Assembly (NCBI GenBank): GCA_903829565.1
Contig: CAIKQM010000164.1
Span: forward strand, 1 to 6,467
DNA: 6,467 nt
From: an uncultured Planctomycetota bacterium
Lineage (GTDB): Bacteria > Planctomycetota > UBA1135 > GCA-002686595
Direction of reading: 5' to 3'
A program made the translations under genes and the position numbers. The notes under the pieces are model-generated. The model was not told the DNA's origin and ran no database searches. It was given only the letters and a program-made list of their open reading frames with translations. This document shows positions 4,898-6,467 of the stretch, in pieces. Numbering within the stretch: the stretch's first letter is position 1; every line of letters begins with the position of its first letter.

Positions 4898-5817
4898 TGG
4901 AAGCTCTCTACGCCTTTCGTCATCCGGAGCTGCTGCTGCTGCTGGTTGTGCCTTTGGGCCTGCTGATCTGGAGCTGGTCGCGTCAGGATGGTGTGGCCCT
5001 GCCGCACGAAAGCAACGCAGGCAAAGGCCGCGGTTGGAACGTGGCCTTACGCGTTGCGGACTGCGTGCCGGCCTTATTGTTGGCCGTGGCAGTCTTGTTG
5101 TTGGCCGGCCCGCAAGCGTGGGGCGAGCCCAAGTCACGTCGCGCCTTGACGAACATCCAGTTCTGCGTCGATGTGTCCGGCAGCATGAGCGCGCGCTATG
5201 GCGATGGCACGCGCTATGACGGCGCGATGGAGGCCATCAACAGCTTTGTGGATCGCCGTCAGGGCGATGCCTTTGGCCTGACCTTCTTTGGCGTGGAGAC
5301 GCTGCACTGGGTGCCGCTGACCACCGACACCTCGGCCTTCCGCTGCGCACCGCCGTTCATGCGTCCAGGTAACTTGCCGCCGTGGTTCGGCGGTACCTAC
5401 ATTGGCAATGCTCTGCGCCAGTGCCGCAAAGTGCTTTTGGAGCGCGAAGAAGGCGACAAGATGATCGTGCTCATCACCGACGGCTACAGCGCCGATCTGT
5501 CCGGTGGAGCCGACGAGGAGATCGCACGGCAACTCGAGACCGATGGCATTGTCGTGATGACGGTGCACGTGGCTGAAGGCAATGTACCCGACGAAGTCAC
5601 GCGCATCGCGGCGCGCACAGGCGGTGAAGCCTTCAAGACCGACAATCCAGCGGCATTGGAGGCCTGTTTCGCCAAGATCGACTCGATGACCAAGACCAAG
5701 ATGGTCAAGGCCCAAGCCGAAGCCGCGGACGACTACACCCTGTGGAGTCTCGCGGGCTTGGGGGCGCTGGTACTGGCCTTGTTGTGTGCCTTAGGACTGC
5801 GGGCCAACCCATGGTGA
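4897..5817 (+). CDS. Membrane-anchored VWA protein, BatA-like
   Basis: The product has 306 residues. It begins MEALYAFRHPELLLLLVVPL, the 'F..P..L..L' opening seen in BatA-type proteins. The first membrane helix is at about 11-27, a second at about 56-72, and a C-terminal one at about 282-300. The VWA domain lies between the second and third helices. Its MIDAS is complete: DVSGSM (92-97), the Thr in GGTYIG (T167) and ITDG (193-196, D195), so metal-dependent ligand binding is likely. With this topology the VWA domain should face the periplasm, as proposed for Bat proteins. ATG 4897 overlaps the previous stop (TGATG). The following VWA gene starts 7 bases after its stop. In characterised Bat systems, VWA partners are linked to envelope stress tolerance; the ligand here is unknown. 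The BatA-like label rests on the opening motif and gene order. Confidence 0.95.
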   Translation: MEALYAFRHPELLLLLVVPLGLLIWSWSRQDGVALPHESNAGKGRGWNVALRVADCVPALLLAVAVLLLAGPQAWGEPKSRRALTNIQFCVDVSGSMSARYGDGTRYDGAMEAINSFVDRRQGDAFGLTFFGVETLHWVPLTTDTSAFRCAPPFMRPGNLPPWFGGTYIGNALRQCRKVLLEREEGDKMIVLITDGYSADLSGGADEEIARQLETDGIVVMTVHVAEGNVPDEVTRIAARTGGEAFKTDNPAALEACFAKIDSMTKTKMVKAQAEAADDYTLWSLAGLGALVLALLCALGLRANPW

Positions 5818-5818
5818 G
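5813..5818 (+). promoter_or_regulatory. Weak Shine-Dalgarno for the second VWA gene
   Basis: GGTGAG overlaps the previous stop codon and lies 6 bases before ATG 5825. It is a modest match that could pair with the UCACC part of the anti-SD. Confidence 0.4.
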
Positions 5819-5824
5819 TGCCCC

Positions 5825-6467
5825 ATGATGGTGGACCTGCACACAGCGACATGGATCGCCGGCGCGGTAGCCTTGCTCGCCGCCGGAGCCGAGTGGTTGC
5901 ACGCACGGCGTGTCAAGAGATTGCGACACCTGGCTTTTGGCCCGGGCGGAGCACCGCGCATGTGGACTAAGGTTGCAGCACCACTGCGGGTGCTGGCCTT
6001 GGCGGCTGTCGCGTGGGGCTTGTTGGTGTTGCTTGTTGTGCCCCCGCGCGCCTTCGATGCGCAGGGCGAGCTCAAGAAAGATGATGTAGAGCCACAACAC
6101 ATCTTGCTGGTGTTGGATGTTTCGCCGTCCATGAAACTCAAGGACGCAGGGCCCAACCGCGATCGCTCGCGTATGGCGCGGGCGCGCGAGGTCATGGAGT
6201 CCTTCTTCGATCGCGTGCCGCTGAAAGAATGGCGCGTCTCTGTCGTGGCGTTCTACACAGGCGCGATCCCCGTCGTCGAAGACACCATGGACTTTGAAGT
6301 GGTGCGCAACATCTTGGGCGACCTGCCCATGGACTACGCGTTTCAACCGGGAAAAACCGAGCTTTTCGCGGGCCTCAAAGGCGCCGCGCAGATGGCGGAC
6401 AAGTGGAAGCGCGACAGCACCACTGTGGTGGTCATCTCAGACGGCGACACGGTGCCTGCTTCGGGCA
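5825..6467 (+). CDS. Membrane-anchored VWA protein, BatB-like (3' partial)
   Basis: The frame is open from ATG 5825 to the window edge; 214 residues are visible and no stop is reached. ATG 5828 is an alternative start, and no other upstream in-frame start exists. A first membrane helix lies at about 10-26 (WIAGAVALLAAGAEWL), then a basic stretch (HARRVKRLRH), then a second helix at about 53-73. The VWA domain follows: MIDAS DVSPSM (98-103), the Thr in PGKTELFAGL (T178) and VVISDGD (D206), so all three metal-binding positions are present. The x position of DxSxS is Pro where many VWA proteins have Gly. The domain probably faces the periplasm. It follows the first VWA gene by 7 bases, the usual BatA-BatB order. 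TPR-containing or BatD-like genes often come next in such operons, but that lies outside the window. Confidence 0.93.
   Translation, partial: MMVDLHTATWIAGAVALLAAGAEWLHARRVKRLRHLAFGPGGAPRMWTKVAAPLRVLALAAVAWGLLVLLVVPPRAFDAQGELKKDDVEPQHILLVLDVSPSMKLKDAGPNRDRSRMARAREVMESFFDRVPLKEWRVSVVAFYTGAIPVVEDTMDFEVVRNILGDLPMDYAFQPGKTELFAGLKGAAQMADKWKRDSTTVVVISDGDTVPASG

Overview
All genes in this window lie on the + strand. The sequence is GC-rich, with tightly packed genes that share stop/start overlaps (GTGA once, TGATG twice). The presence of a membrane-linked MoxR/VWA locus and the general style fit a high-GC Gram-negative bacterium. The combination of an SGNH hydrolase, a GT-C-like membrane protein and a MoxR-DUF58-VWA-VWA cluster recalls Planctomycetota or a neighbouring deep phylum, but the sequence alone does not settle this.

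Region 1 (1-1785) holds the 3' end of an SGNH/GDSL-type hydrolase gene. It is translationally coupled through a GTGA overlap to a multi-pass membrane protein of about 532 residues that looks like a GT-C (ArnT/PMT-like) glycosyltransferase. Together they suggest envelope or exported-glycan modification.

Region 2 (1786-2161) is a 376-base gap without a convincing gene. It is unusually rich in inverted repeats. An AT-rich part (about 1825-1890) carries three compact palindromes. A GC-rich part (about 1900-2101) carries a tandem octamer, competing hairpins and one strong 13-bp hairpin with a 9-base loop. It ends at a moxR start that has no Shine-Dalgarno sequence. This is the least explained part of the window and the best candidate for an undescribed regulatory or structured-RNA element.

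Region 3 (2162-6467) is a MoxR/Bat-type operon. In order it encodes a MoxR AAA+ ATPase, a soluble DUF58 protein with a VWA-like MIDAS motif, a signal-peptide plus single-TM protein of unknown function, a membrane-anchored VWA protein (BatA-like), and a second membrane-anchored VWA protein (BatB-like) cut off by the window end. The usual model, inferred from family knowledge, is that the MoxR ATPase acts as a chaperone-like remodeller on VWA proteins, with metal-dependent (MIDAS) binding at the inner membrane or periplasm. Overlapping starts, good SD sequences and short gaps indicate one transcript. The operon probably continues beyond the window.
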